A DNA stretch of 64,000 bases from Thalassotalea sp. G2M2-11 (lineage in GTDB: Bacteria > Pseudomonadota > Gammaproteobacteria > Enterobacterales > Alteromonadaceae): contig NZ_JADNYL010000002.1 in the NCBI RefSeq assembly GCF_017168195.1, forward strand, positions 868,001-932,000, written 5' to 3'. Within the stretch, counting starts at the first letter, position 1. Each line of letters begins with the position of its first letter. The notes beneath the pieces were generated by a model. The model searched no databases. It was not told the DNA's origin and saw only the letters and a program-made list of their open reading frames with translations. Positions 18,337 through 27,397 of this stretch are shown here, in pieces. The translations under genes and the position numbers were made by a program.

Positions 18337-18653
18337 TAGGGCGTGTTGATCTTTGCTGTTTAATTTTTGTTCGAGATAAAAGCGTTTTAAACGCGACGTG
18401 AGGAATGACGCTTAGCCATCTAAGTAAATCTCCTCACAACATAGAGTAAAACGCTTTTAACCGAACCTTTCAGGCAGCGTTTGTTGTCATTTCTACTATG
18501 TTGCCCCACATGGATGTGGGGTAAGGTGATTTTGCAGGAGCACAAAATCTTTAGTGCTTTATCATGTGGAACAACCACACACCAAAAGCACTGCCCTGTA
18601 TAAATCTACAACAAACTGCTGCAAAAACAAACTTGAAAGATCAACACGCCCTA
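18337..18653. mobile_element. MITE-like element, copy 2 (317 bp, with 50 bp insert)
   Basis: This has the same termini as copy 1 at 8526-8792. Outside one 50-base insertion (18503-18552), the two copies are exactly the same length (267) and differ at about 12 positions by eye. The insertion begins with a hairpin, CCCCACA-TGGA-TGTGGGG. The right end overlaps the final codons of ampD and supplies its stop; the left end is 35 bases before ampE. TA dinucleotides mark both outer edges. It is non-coding. Confidence 0.85.
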
Positions 18654-19246
18654 GTCTCAATCAGTTGCCGGTAAAGCTCCCAATCAAAGGCCTCACCAGG
18701 ATCGGTCTTTCTGCCAGGTGCAATATCACAATGACCAACAATATTATCCGTTATTTTGGGATAATTTACTCTAAGCACATTAGTTAACAAACTAAGTTGT
18801 TGATATTGCTGCTCAGTATAAGGAATATCATCAGTGCCTTCCAGTTCTATCCCTATTGAATAATCATTACATTTTTCTTTACCATTAAAACAAGAAATTC
18901 CAGCATGCCAAGCCCTGTCATTAAACGAAACATATTGAATAATCTCACCATCACGACGAATTAAGCAATGTGCTGAAACTCTTACTTGAGCAAGGTCTTT
19001 AAAACTAGGATGAGCATCAAGGTTCAACCGTCCCAAAAATAGATCGGTAATATAAGGTAGGCCGAATTGTCCCGCTGGTAATGAAATATTATGAATCACC
19101 AATAAACTAATATGCTGGCTAGCATCCGGCTCCCTGTGATCAAAGTGAGGTGAGCGACAATGTTTGATACCTTGCAACCAGCCGTCGATTAAGGTTAAGT
19201 GCGCAGAATTTTCAGAAACATTTGAGCGTTCAAGCTGAGTTGTCAT
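18641..19246 (-). CDS. ampD: 1,6-anhydro-N-acetylmuramyl-L-alanine amidase AmpD
   Basis: This cytoplasmic zinc amidase cleaves the peptide from anhydro-muropeptides in wall recycling; in related species its loss induces AmpC beta-lactamase. The expected zinc ligands H52 (VIHNIS), H172 (GHCDIAPGRKTDPG) and D182 are present, as is E134 in GIELEG. The start is the ATG at 19246, giving MTTQLERSNV; upstream in-frame codons run into the divergent promoter region. At 201 residues it is slightly longer than E. coli AmpD (183). The last four residues, TRAC, and the TGA come from the end of the inserted repeat, so the native C-terminal tail has been replaced. All catalytic parts are intact. Confidence 0.93.
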   Translation of the reverse strand: MTTQLERSNVSENSAHLTLIDGWLQGIKHCRSPHFDHREPDASQHISLLVIHNISLPAGQFGLPYITDLFLGRLNLDAHPSFKDLAQVRVSAHCLIRRDGEIIQYVSFNDRAWHAGISCFNGKEKCNDYSIGIELEGTDDIPYTEQQYQQLSLLTNVLRVNYPKITDNIVGHCDIAPGRKTDPGEAFDWELYRQLIETRAC

Positions 19247-19312
19247 ACAATAGCCGCATAAATTTAAGGCAAGTGGTAATATCATACTGCGAGCCACAGA
19301 TGAATGAAAGTC

Positions 19313-19843
19313 ATGAGCGAACCAACAGATAAAAACGATCAAACCCTACAACTAGGCAAATATTTTATTTGGTTCGCTTGGCTGTTAACGTTAGGGTTAC
19401 TGGTATTTTTCTTTCAAGAGCTATTAGAAAAGCAATGGAATCCAAACCAGGATCCCAATTACCGACTCACCAGTACAGGTAAAAGTGAAGTGGTATTAAT
19501 GCAAAATCGACAAGGTCATTATGTCACTCAAGGTTATATCAACGATCTGCCCGTGACTTTTTTACTTGATACCGGAGCCACCAATGTTTCAATCCCTGTG
19601 CATATTGCCGAGCAACTTCAACTAAAGAGTATGGGAAGTCATATTGCCCAAACAGCAAACGGTAATGTCAGGGTTTATCAAACCCAAATCGCACAACTTA
19701 ATATTGGTAACCTTTACCTTTACAATGTCAGCGCTAGTATCAACCCAGGCATGAAGTCTGATGAAATATTATTGGGCATGAGCGCCCTAAAAAAGGTAGA
19801 ATTTACCCAATCAGGAAAAAAACTGATCCTTCGAGAACAGTAA
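19313..19843 (+). CDS. Membrane-anchored retropepsin-like aspartic protease (clan AA)
   Basis: This small protein has one N-terminal transmembrane helix (FIWFAWLLTLGLLVFFFQEL) and a retropepsin-fold domain facing the periplasm. The catalytic motif is FLLDTGATNVSIP, and a second conserved loop is ILLGMSALKKVEF. It fits the bacterial family of about 170-residue single-domain aspartic proteases (TIGR02281 type), which would act as dimers. The physiological substrate is unknown. The ATG at 19313 is preferred, with GAAAG upstream; another ATG three codons earlier (19304) is possible. It is divergent from ampD, with a 66-base gap, and is followed by nadC 34 bases downstream, probably as an operon. 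Confidence 0.85.
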   Translation: MSEPTDKNDQTLQLGKYFIWFAWLLTLGLLVFFFQELLEKQWNPNQDPNYRLTSTGKSEVVLMQNRQGHYVTQGYINDLPVTFLLDTGATNVSIPVHIAEQLQLKSMGSHIAQTANGNVRVYQTQIAQLNIGNLYLYNVSASINPGMKSDEILLGMSALKKVEFTQSGKKLILREQ

Positions 19844-19877
19844 AGTCACTAGCAATAACCATAGAGAATTAGCCAAT

Positions 19878-20777
19878 ATGCTCGCCCCACAATTATTAAA
19901 CGATATTCAGCAAACAGTCACTTGGTCGTTATGTGAAGATTTAGGTGTAGATAATAAAAATGACTTACTTAAAGCACAAGATATCACAGCTAAATTAATT
20001 CCCGCACAACATAAGGCTGTTGCCAATGTCATCAGCCGAGATGATTGCATTATTTGTGGCGTTGAATGGGTCAACCAAGTATTCAAACAACTTGATGATA
20101 TCAATGATTTGACAGGCGATGAGGCAACAAAAATTACTTGGTTTGTCCAAGATGGCCAAGCAGTTAAAGCAAATACCACCTTGTTTGAGTTATCCGGCAA
20201 TGCTCGTATCCTACTCACAGGCGAGCGCAGTGCACTAAATTTCCTGCAAAGCTTATCAGCAACCGCTACGACCACCAGTCAATACGTTGAATGCTTAGCA
20301 GGCACCAGTACAAAATTACTCGATACCCGAAAAACCATTCCCGGTTTACGCAGCGCACAGAAATACGCAGTAACATGTGGTGGCGGCGTGAATCATAGAG
20401 TCGGTTTATTTGATGCCTTTCTAATTAAAGAGAATCATATTGCTGCATGTGGCGGTATTGCTAATGCTATAAATACCGCCAGAAAAAATCATGCGGATAA
20501 AACGGTAGAAGTAGAAGTAGAAAGCATCGATGAGCTCACTCAGGCATTAAACGCACAAGCTGACATCATCATGCTTGATAACTTTACCCCACAAATGATT
20601 GAACAAGCAGTCTCGCTTACTCAGCAGATTGCCAAAGGCAACACTAAACTGGAAGTGTCAGGTAATATGACCTTAGACACACTCACCCGTTATGCAAAAA
20701 CAGGGGTCGACTTTATTTCTGTGGGTGCCTTAACTAAGCATGTTAACGCCATAGATCTCTCAATGCGCTTTGTCTAA
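19878..20777 (+). CDS. nadC: Quinolinate phosphoribosyltransferase (carboxylating)
   Basis: NadC joins quinolinate and PRPP to form nicotinate mononucleotide with loss of CO2, the third step of de novo NAD synthesis. At 299 residues it matches E. coli NadC (297). Recognisable parts are EDLGVDNKNDL near the start, the LTGERSALNFLQSLSATAT helix, TRKTIPGLRSAQKYAV, KENHIAACGG, EVEVESIDEL, and the C-terminal LEVSGNMTLD and VDFISVGALTKH that build the phosphate-binding barrel. Its neighbours ampD and pilA are the usual ones for gammaproteobacterial nadC. Confidence 0.97.
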   Translation: MLAPQLLNDIQQTVTWSLCEDLGVDNKNDLLKAQDITAKLIPAQHKAVANVISRDDCIICGVEWVNQVFKQLDDINDLTGDEATKITWFVQDGQAVKANTTLFELSGNARILLTGERSALNFLQSLSATATTTSQYVECLAGTSTKLLDTRKTIPGLRSAQKYAVTCGGGVNHRVGLFDAFLIKENHIAACGGIANAINTARKNHADKTVEVEVESIDELTQALNAQADIIMLDNFTPQMIEQAVSLTQQIAKGNTKLEVSGNMTLDTLTRYAKTGVDFISVGALTKHVNAIDLSMRFV

Positions 20778-21047
20778 GATATTACAGAACGTAAAGCACA
20801 GTAATTGATATTCAATAACTGCTGTATAGTCTTCGATAGTCAATTCAATGCTTAACTGTTAAATACTTGTATCGGCTATTAAATAACCTTTAACAAAGGT
20901 TAATAAACTGTTAACAAACCAGCTGATTTTGTTGAAAAAATAGCTAAAAGACGAAAAATTAAAAAAAATGCATCACAAAATTTTACATTTGCTAATTTTT
21001 GTCGCAGTATAAATTCAGCCCCCGTAAAAACATATGGAATTTTTACT

Positions 21048-21482
21048 ATGAAAAAGACACTACAAAACTTAGCAACAGCAAAAACTAACAAAGGTTTTAC
21101 CCTAATTGAATTAATGATCGTAGTAGCGATCATCGGTATTTTGGCAGCAGTCGCCTTGCCTGCTTATCAAACATATACAGCGAAAGCAGAATTTTCAGAA
21201 GCAGTTCTAGCAACAAGTGGACCTAAAGCTGCAGTAGAAGTTTGTGCTCAAAGGTTAGATACAGTAACAGGCTGCTCAGCTGGTAGCAATGGTATTGCCA
21301 CACCAGCAGCGTCAGGTATTATAACTGCAATTTCAGTAACTGATGGTGTAATTCAAGTTACAGCAACAGCTGGGGGTAGCAGTTATATTTATGAAATCGA
21401 ACCTACATTAACTGCAGCAGGAAATGTTACTTGGGCTGTAGATACTACTGCATCAACATGTGTAGCTGCAGGTATTTGTTAA
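21048..21482 (+). CDS. pilA: Type IV major pilin
   Basis: This is a structural subunit of the type IV pilus. It has a leader ending in Lys-Gly before the processing site ([20 protein letters not shown]), Glu at +5 of the mature protein, and a long hydrophobic N-terminal helix. The C-terminal domain has four cysteines (C67, C75, C139 and C144 approximately), likely forming one or two disulfides. The leader is 17 residues. The gene is followed by a strong terminator and then pilB, so pilin is expressed as its own high-level unit. An AT-rich 270-base leader region precedes it, in which I could not find a sigma-54 promoter. Confidence 0.95.
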   Translation: MKKTLQNLATAKTNKGFTLIELMIVVAIIGILAAVALPAYQTYTAKAEFSEAVLATSGPKAAVEVCAQRLDTVTGCSAGSNGIATPAASGIITAISVTDGVIQVTATAGGSSYIYEIEPTLTAAGNVTWAVDTTASTCVAAGIC

Positions 21483-21500
21483 TTTAATTGACCCTATTAT

Positions 21501-21532
21501 AAAAAAAAAGCCCTATTTAGGGCTTTTTTTTT
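21501..21532 (+). terminator. Rho-independent terminator of pilA
   Basis: AGCCCTA-TT-TAGGGCT (21509-21524) lies within a longer A-run/T-run pairing and is followed by nine T residues. It starts about 20 bases after the pilA stop. Confidence 0.93.
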
Positions 21533-21614
21533 GACAAATAAATAGAAACTTTGTCTTTTCATTCAAGTTTAGGTTACACTTATTTTACACAGAACATAGT
21601 TTATTCAAGGTGTT

Positions 21615-23318
21615 ATGAAAGGACTTCACCAACAATCCAGTGTGTTATCAGCATTATCGAAACATAATATTGTCCCCACTGATATGGTGGATAAAATCAG
21701 TGCCGATTTTATCCAGCAAAAAAAGCCTTTTGTACAATACTTGGTTGAAGATAAAAAGTTTGATGCCCACCATATTGCCAATATTCTTGCCCGCAGTTTT
21801 GGTTATCCGTTAATCGATTTAAAACAATTTGATACCAGCTTAGTGCCTGAAGGCATTCGCAATGAAAAGCTGATCCGCAAACATAATGCGCTGCCGCTAT
21901 TTTTACGGGGTAAAGTGTTGTTTGTTGCCATGTCAGATCCTACTAACCTTGATGCCCTAGAAGAAATACAATTTAATACCGGCTATTCCACTGAATTGGT
22001 GCTCACCAATGAGCAAGGGCTCCATAAGTGTATAGAAAAAGTCTTAGAAGAAGAAAGTGACGCCTTAGATATCTCTGACATGGATACCGAAGAATTATCC
22101 GGCATCGATGTACAAGAAGAAAGAAAAGAAGATGATCCCGTCAGTGGCGATAAAGAAGATGCGCCAATCGTTGTTTATATTAACAAAATATTACTTGATG
22201 CCATTAAAAAAGGCGCGTCAGATTTACATTTTGAACCTTATGAGAAAGCCTATCGCATTCGTTTTCGTGTTGATGGTATTTTAACCGAAGTCGCCAAACC
22301 GCCGATCGCCTTAGCATCACGCATGGCGGCACGTTTAAAAGTAATGTCTAAACTTGATATTGCCGAGCGCCGTATTCCGCAAGATGGTCGCATCAAACTC
22401 GCGTTATCTAAACGCAAATCGATCGATTTTCGTGTTTCTACCCTACCTACCATGTGGGGCGAGAAAATAGTAATGCGGATACTCGATTCTTCCAGTGCCA
22501 TGTTAGGCATAGATATGCTAGGTTATGAACCTGAGCAAAAGAAAATTTATATGGATGCCTTAGCACAACCCCAAGGTATGATACTGGTGACAGGACCTAC
22601 CGGCTCAGGTAAAACTGTTTCTTTGTATACCGGTTTAAATATTCTAAACACCCCTGAGCGAAATATTTCCACCGCAGAAGATCCGGTAGAGATAAACCTT
22701 GAGGGCATCAATCAGGTACAAATAAACACCAAAGCAGGGCTAACTTTCCCGAGTGCACTACGCTCATTTCTTCGTCAAGACCCCGATATTGTCATGGTCG
22801 GTGAGATACGTGATTTAGAAACGGCAGAAATTGCCATTAAGGCCGCACAAACCGGACACTTAGTATTATCCACCTTACATACCAACTCTGCCGCCGAAAC
22901 CTTAACCCGATTACTGAATATGGGCGTACCAGCCTATAATGTCGCCAGCTCTGTTAGTATTATTATTGCCCAACGATTAGCCAGACGTTTATGTACTCAA
23001 TGCCGTGAAGAAGAAGAAGTGCCTGAAGCTGAGTTAATTAATCAGGGTTTCCCTGCTGAATTAATTGGCCAATTTACCTTATATAAACCAGTAGGCTGTG
23101 ATCAATGTACAGGTGGTTATAAAGGGCGAGTTGGTATTTACGAAGTGATCAAGCTCAGTCAAAACGTTGCCAGCATTATTATGGAAGGTGGTAATTCGCT
23201 TGATATTGCGACACAATGTCAAAAAGAAGGCTATGATAACTTAAGGCAATCTGGTCTTAAAAAGGCAATGCAGGGTATGACCAGCCTGGAAGAGATTAAC
23301 CGAGTGACTAGCAGCTAA
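21615..23318 (+). CDS. pilB: Type IV pilus extension ATPase
   Basis: This hexameric cytoplasmic ATPase powers pilus polymerisation. It has 567 residues with an N-terminal MshEN-type domain (about residues 10-140), the Walker A motif at 327-334 (GPTGSGKT), an Asp box around STAEDPVE, Walker B in [10 protein letters not shown], and a His box in [14 protein letters not shown]. The zinc-binding cysteines are LCTQC and [11 protein letters not shown]. The ATG at 21615 follows an AAGG ribosome binding site. It is the first gene of pilB-pilC-pilD. Confidence 0.96.
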   Translation: MKGLHQQSSVLSALSKHNIVPTDMVDKISADFIQQKKPFVQYLVEDKKFDAHHIANILARSFGYPLIDLKQFDTSLVPEGIRNEKLIRKHNALPLFLRGKVLFVAMSDPTNLDALEEIQFNTGYSTELVLTNEQGLHKCIEKVLEEESDALDISDMDTEELSGIDVQEERKEDDPVSGDKEDAPIVVYINKILLDAIKKGASDLHFEPYEKAYRIRFRVDGILTEVAKPPIALASRMAARLKVMSKLDIAERRIPQDGRIKLALSKRKSIDFRVSTLPTMWGEKIVMRILDSSSAMLGIDMLGYEPEQKKIYMDALAQPQGMILVTGPTGSGKTVSLYTGLNILNTPERNISTAEDPVEINLEGINQVQINTKAGLTFPSALRSFLRQDPDIVMVGEIRDLETAEIAIKAAQTGHLVLSTLHTNSAAETLTRLLNMGVPAYNVASSVSIIIAQRLARRLCTQCREEEEVPEAELINQGFPAELIGQFTLYKPVGCDQCTGGYKGRVGIYEVIKLSQNVASIIMEGGNSLDIATQCQKEGYDNLRQSGLKKAMQGMTSLEEINRVTSS

Positions 23319-23336
23319 CTTTACATAGGGTAGAAT

Positions 23337-24584
23337 ATGGCAGTTTCGGCAAGCAAAGCAAAAGTGATAGCACCAAAAGCATTAGACGTATTTCAATGGC
23401 AAGGGGTTAACCGTAAGGGTAAAAAAGTTAGCGGTGAACTCTCTGCTGCCAGCATGATAGAGCTTAAAGCGCAATTACGTAAACAAGGCGTTACTCCTGG
23501 GCGAGTTAAGAAAAAGCCTAAGCCATTATTCGGTTTAGGCGGCGATAAAGCCATCACTCAAGCAGATATTGCCACCATTACTCGCCAAATCGCCACCATG
23601 TTAGGTGCTGGCGTACCTTTAGTACAAACCATTGAAATGATCGGTAAAGGCCATAATAATGGCAAAATGCAAAAAATGCTGTCAGATATTGGCAATAAAC
23701 TACAATCAGGTATTCCACTATCAGAATGTTTAAGAGAACATCCACTGTATTTTGATGGTCTTTATTGTGATTTAGTACAATCGGGTGAGCAATCTGGCGC
23801 GTTAGAAACCATTTATGACCGGATCGCCACCTACAAAGAAAAAGCCGAAGCGTTAAAAGCCAAAATTAAAAAAGCGCTGACCTACCCTATTGCTGTTATG
23901 GTTATTGCTGCAATTGTCACCTCCGTATTACTTATTTTTGTGGTACCGGTATTTAAAGATATTTTTGACAGTTTTGGCGCCGAATTACCTGCTTTTACTT
24001 TGTTAGTACTGGCGATTTCAGATGTAATGCAATCTTATTGGTATATTGCATTAGGGGTATTATTTGCCGCCGGATTTTTATTTAGACGCGCCCACCGTAA
24101 CAGTCAAAACGTCCGCGACAGTGTTGATAAACAAATTTTGAAACTGCCAGTTGTGGGTGATATTTTAAAAAAGGCCGCTGTAGCCCGCTATGCCCGTACC
24201 TTATCCACCACCTTTGCTGCCGGTGTCCCGTTACCTGATGCGTTAGAGTCAGCCGCAGGCGCATCAGGTAATGCCGTCTTTCGTGATGCGATATTAGAAA
24301 TTCGTGCTGAAGTTACCTCGGGGATGCAAATGAATTTGGCCATGCGTAACTGTAATATTTTCCCCGATATGGTCATTCAAATGGTCGCGATTGGTGAAGA
24401 ATCTGGTGCGGTAGATGATATGCTTGCCAAAGTGGCTAATGTCTATGAGCGCCAAGTAGATGATGCCGTTGATAACTTAACCGCATTACTTGAGCCGATG
24501 ATCATGGCAGTGTTAGGTGTGGTTATCGGGGGTCTCATTGTTGCTATGTACTTACCTATTTTCCAAATTGGTATGGTGGTATAA
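23337..24584 (+). CDS. pilC: Type IV pilus inner-membrane platform protein
   Basis: PilC is the polytopic membrane platform that couples PilB to pilin insertion. It is 415 residues with two type II secretion F domains (about residues 80-205 and 285-405) and hydrophobic helices around PIAVMVIAAIVTSVLLIFVVPVF and MIMAVLGVVIGGLIVAMYLPIF. It begins 18 bases after pilB and continues the operon toward pilD. The N-terminal FQWQGVNRKGKKVSGE stretch is typical of PilC. Confidence 0.96.
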   Translation: MAVSASKAKVIAPKALDVFQWQGVNRKGKKVSGELSAASMIELKAQLRKQGVTPGRVKKKPKPLFGLGGDKAITQADIATITRQIATMLGAGVPLVQTIEMIGKGHNNGKMQKMLSDIGNKLQSGIPLSECLREHPLYFDGLYCDLVQSGEQSGALETIYDRIATYKEKAEALKAKIKKALTYPIAVMVIAAIVTSVLLIFVVPVFKDIFDSFGAELPAFTLLVLAISDVMQSYWYIALGVLFAAGFLFRRAHRNSQNVRDSVDKQILKLPVVGDILKKAAVARYARTLSTTFAAGVPLPDALESAAGASGNAVFRDAILEIRAEVTSGMQMNLAMRNCNIFPDMVIQMVAIGEESGAVDDMLAKVANVYERQVDDAVDNLTALLEPMIMAVLGVVIGGLIVAMYLPIFQIGMVV

Positions 24585-24689
24585 CAATACTGCAGTTTTA
24601 TCGGTTGTTTGTAACTTTATTAACTTAGCTTTGTACACTGCGCTCATTTAGAGCACAGTGTATTTATTTTACTTATTAAGTAGGTTGTC

Positions 24690-25574
24690 GTGTTAGCCAA
24701 TACCCTTACCATGTTTGAACTTTATCCGTTCAGTTTTTACCTTTCTATTTTCATACTCTCCCTAGCTATTGGCAGTTTTTTAAATGTTGTCATTTACCGT
24801 TTTCCCAAGATGCTAGAGCAAGAATGGTATCAAGACTGCCGCGAGTTTTTAGCCGAAGAAGTCAAAGATATACCCGCTAAAAAATATCAGCCTCTAACCT
24901 TATCAAAACCAGATTCCACCTGCCCTCATTGTGGTCACAAGATACGTTTTTATGAGAATATCCCAGTCATTAGCTGGCTAGTGTTAAAAGGCAAATGTAG
25001 TCAATGCCAACAAGGCATTTCAATGCGCTACCCTTTAATTGAAGCAGCAACCGCAGTATTAAGTGTAATTGTGGCGCATCATTATGGCGTGAGCCAACTA
25101 ACACTCTATGTATTGCTGTTAACTTGGGGGCTAATTTGCCTCACGATGATCGACTTTGATCATATGTTACTGCCCGATCAATTCACTTACCCATTATTAT
25201 GGTTAGGACTGTTAATTAATCTCAATGGCTTAATCGTTCCAATTGAAACGGCTGTTATTGGTGCGGTAGCAGGTTATATGAGCCTTTATTCGGTCATGTG
25301 GCTGTTTAAACTGCTCACCGGCAAACAAGGCATGGGCCATGGTGACTTTAAGTTACTAGCCGTTTTTGGTGCTTGGTTTGGTTGGCAATTATTACCCTTA
25401 ATGATTTTAATGTCATCTGCTGTCGGTGCCATCATTGGTATTACCCTAATGCTCTTTAAAGGGCATCAGCGTGAACAGGCGATCCCATTCGGCCCATACC
25501 TTGCCATCGCAGGTTGGATTTGCTTAATATGGGGTGAGGGTATTTGGCAGTGGTACCTCAACCTACTGGTTTAA
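24690..25574 (+). CDS. pilD: Prepilin peptidase / N-methyltransferase
   Basis: This inner-membrane aspartic peptidase cuts the pilin leader after glycine and methylates the new N-terminal Phe; it usually also serves type II secretion pseudopilins. Evidence includes the zinc-binding CPHC...CSQC pairs in the cytoplasmic domain (around residues 70-110), the conserved SFLNVVIYR in the first helix region, and the catalytic aspartates in DFDHMLLPD and GMGHGDFKLLA. A GTG start at 24690 is chosen because TAGG lies about eight bases upstream; the ATG seven codons later lacks a ribosome binding site. It is followed ten bases later by coaE. Confidence 0.95.
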   Translation: MLANTLTMFELYPFSFYLSIFILSLAIGSFLNVVIYRFPKMLEQEWYQDCREFLAEEVKDIPAKKYQPLTLSKPDSTCPHCGHKIRFYENIPVISWLVLKGKCSQCQQGISMRYPLIEAATAVLSVIVAHHYGVSQLTLYVLLLTWGLICLTMIDFDHMLLPDQFTYPLLWLGLLINLNGLIVPIETAVIGAVAGYMSLYSVMWLFKLLTGKQGMGHGDFKLLAVFGAWFGWQLLPLMILMSSAVGAIIGITLMLFKGHQREQAIPFGPYLAIAGWICLIWGEGIWQWYLNLLV

Positions 25575-25584
25575 TCGGTCAAAT

Positions 25585-26190
25585 ATGGCAAATTATATAG
25601 TTGGATTAACAGGCGGAATAGGTAGCGGAAAAACCACTATTTCTCGCTTTTTTGAACAATTGGGCGTGACTGTGGTTGATGCCGACATCATTGCCCGTGA
25701 AGTAGTAGCAAAAGGCAAACCCGCGCTAGAAAAAATTGCTCAACATTTTGGCAAAGAAATATTACTGGAAAATGGCGAACTTAATCGTGCGCTATTAAGG
25801 GAAAAAATCTTCCACGATGCACAGGAAAAAGCATGGCTAAACCAGTTAATGCACCCCATTATACGCCAAGATATCTTAGCCGCATTAACCCAATGCTCTG
25901 GTGATTACTGTATTTTATCGGCTCCTCTACTATTCGAAAATAAGCTCAATGAAATTACCAACAGAAATTTAGTCATTGACGTTAGCCCAGCTAGCCAAAT
26001 AGCACGAACCACGAAACGTGACAGTGTTAATCAACAACAAGTTGAAGCGATCATCGCCAGTCAAATATCCCGCGAACAACGCTTAAGCTTAGCCGATGAT
26101 ATTATCGAAAATGAGTCTGCAGATCTGTCACAAGCAAAACAGCAAGTGGTACAACTTAACGCTAAATACCAGAATCTTGCCGCTAAATAG
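25585..26190 (+). CDS. coaE: Dephospho-CoA kinase
   Basis: CoaE phosphorylates dephospho-CoA at the 3'-hydroxyl, the final step of coenzyme A synthesis. It is 201 residues (E. coli 206), with the P-loop GLTGGIGSGKTT at the N terminus, VVDADIIAREVV, and the lid region RTTKRDSVNQQQVEAIIASQ. The ATG at 25585 gives MANYIVGLTGG, which matches the family start; longer frames overlap pilD. It lies ten bases after pilD in the common gammaproteobacterial order pilD-coaE-zapD-yacG. Confidence 0.96.
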   Translation: MANYIVGLTGGIGSGKTTISRFFEQLGVTVVDADIIAREVVAKGKPALEKIAQHFGKEILLENGELNRALLREKIFHDAQEKAWLNQLMHPIIRQDILAALTQCSGDYCILSAPLLFENKLNEITNRNLVIDVSPASQIARTTKRDSVNQQQVEAIIASQISREQRLSLADDIIENESADLSQAKQQVVQLNAKYQNLAAK

Positions 26191-26278
26191 CAAACTATTA
26201 CACTAATTTATAAAAAAATTAGCCATTTAGTATTGCACTAGGTAAGATAGTCGCAACTAGTAGATTTATTTGTGGATC

Positions 26279-27025
26279 ATGTCAACAGTATTATATGAAC
26301 ATCCGCTCAACGAGCGTATCAGAAGCTACTTAAAACTCGAGCAACTTTATGCTCAGGCGAGTGACTGTTTTTCATCTAATATTGAACTGAGCCAGCAAGT
26401 GTTTTTTTCAGCTCTGTTCGCCATTATTGATACTTTAGAGCGTAATGATATTCGCGGAGTACTGATAAAAGATCTCGAAAAATTAGAACAAAATCTGGTG
26501 CTATGGTCGCGTTCACCCGAAATTGACGATCAAGCCTTAGAAGAAAATATTAAAGAAACAGTTTCCCTACTCTGCCTTCTTAAATCACCGACCCAACAAT
26601 GGACACAACTAAAAGAAGATAAGTTTTTAACGGGTCTTAAGCAACGTTATGCCATGCAAGGCGGCACTGCCAGCTTTGATGTACCTCAGCTTAAATATTG
26701 GTTAAATCAACCCATTGACACCATTAAAGCTGATGTAGCGATGTGGTTATCTCAACTCGATCAGATATTTAGTGCATTAGCTTTAGTATTGAAGTTTTTA
26801 CGCCAACGTGCTGAGTTTGAAACCATATATACCGAAAAAGGTTTTTATCAAGACACAGGTGAAGGTATTTTTCTACTCCGCATCAAAGTCGATAGCAACG
26901 CCCATTATTATCCAACGGTAAGTGGTAATCGTTTTCGCTATTCAATTCGCTTTATGATGCCTTGCCAAGAATCAGGGCGAAAATATTGTGATCAACCGAT
27001 ACAGTTTCAAATTGCTCGCTGTTGA
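26279..27025 (+). CDS. zapD: Cell division protein ZapD
   Basis: ZapD (formerly YacF) cross-links FtsZ filaments and promotes Z-ring assembly. It is 248 residues (E. coli 247), opening with the conserved VLYEHPLNERIRSYLKLE, and has family segments such as RNDIRGVLIKDLEK and SGNRFRYSIRFM. The ATG at 26279 is supported by GTGGA just upstream; a TTG three codons earlier is less likely. It sits between coaE and yacG. Confidence 0.95.
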   Translation: MSTVLYEHPLNERIRSYLKLEQLYAQASDCFSSNIELSQQVFFSALFAIIDTLERNDIRGVLIKDLEKLEQNLVLWSRSPEIDDQALEENIKETVSLLCLLKSPTQQWTQLKEDKFLTGLKQRYAMQGGTASFDVPQLKYWLNQPIDTIKADVAMWLSQLDQIFSALALVLKFLRQRAEFETIYTEKGFYQDTGEGIFLLRIKVDSNAHYYPTVSGNRFRYSIRFMMPCQESGRKYCDQPIQFQIARC

Positions 27026-27089
27026 TCTGGTATCACAGCTCGTCATTTTTTATAATAGCAACCAATAACACATTAGATTAAGCATTAAT

Positions 27090-27326
27090 ATGACCTTAAA
27101 AGTTTCCTGTCCCACTTGTGAAAAACAAATAATCTGGCAAGTCGAAAATGAATTTAGACCCTTTTGCAGCAAACGTTGTCAGTTGATTGATTTAGGTGAT
27201 TGGGCAGAAGAAAATCACAAGATATCTCAACCGATGCAAAAAGATGTCGAACTGAATGAAGAGATGCTTGACGCGCTTGAAGAACAATTTTTACAACACA
27301 ATAAGTTCTTTGTTGAGTCAGAATAA
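27090..27326 (+). CDS. yacG: DNA gyrase inhibitor YacG (zinc-binding)
   Basis: This is a small four-cysteine zinc protein; its E. coli homologue binds GyrB and inhibits gyrase. The ligands are in CPTC (residues 7-10) and CSKRC (27-31), followed by [15 protein letters not shown], the family signature. At 78 residues it has a longer acidic C-terminal tail than E. coli YacG (65). It is the last gene of the pilus-coaE-zapD-yacG series. Confidence 0.93.
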   Translation: MTLKVSCPTCEKQIIWQVENEFRPFCSKRCQLIDLGDWAEENHKISQPMQKDVELNEEMLDALEEQFLQHNKFFVESE

Positions 27327-27383
27327 CCAAGTAATTCGTCGGATGCTCTTTGAAGCTTAGCAATCGAGTTTTGACTGTGTTTA

Positions 27384-27397
27384 TACCAATGGAATTA
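27384..27397. repeat. Solitary end of the ATACCAATGGAA repeat family
   Basis: ATACCAATGGAATT matches the termini of the element at 17052-17317. No partner terminus was found nearby. The sequence covers the stop codon of mutT, read as TAATTCCATTGGTAT on the minus strand. Confidence 0.55.

Noticed and set aside
20778-21047. Sigma-54 promoter expected upstream of pilA
   Set aside because: No GG-N10-GC pattern of the TGGCAC-N5-TTGC type was found. A TTTACA/TATAAA pair is 20 bases apart, too far for a confident sigma-70 call.
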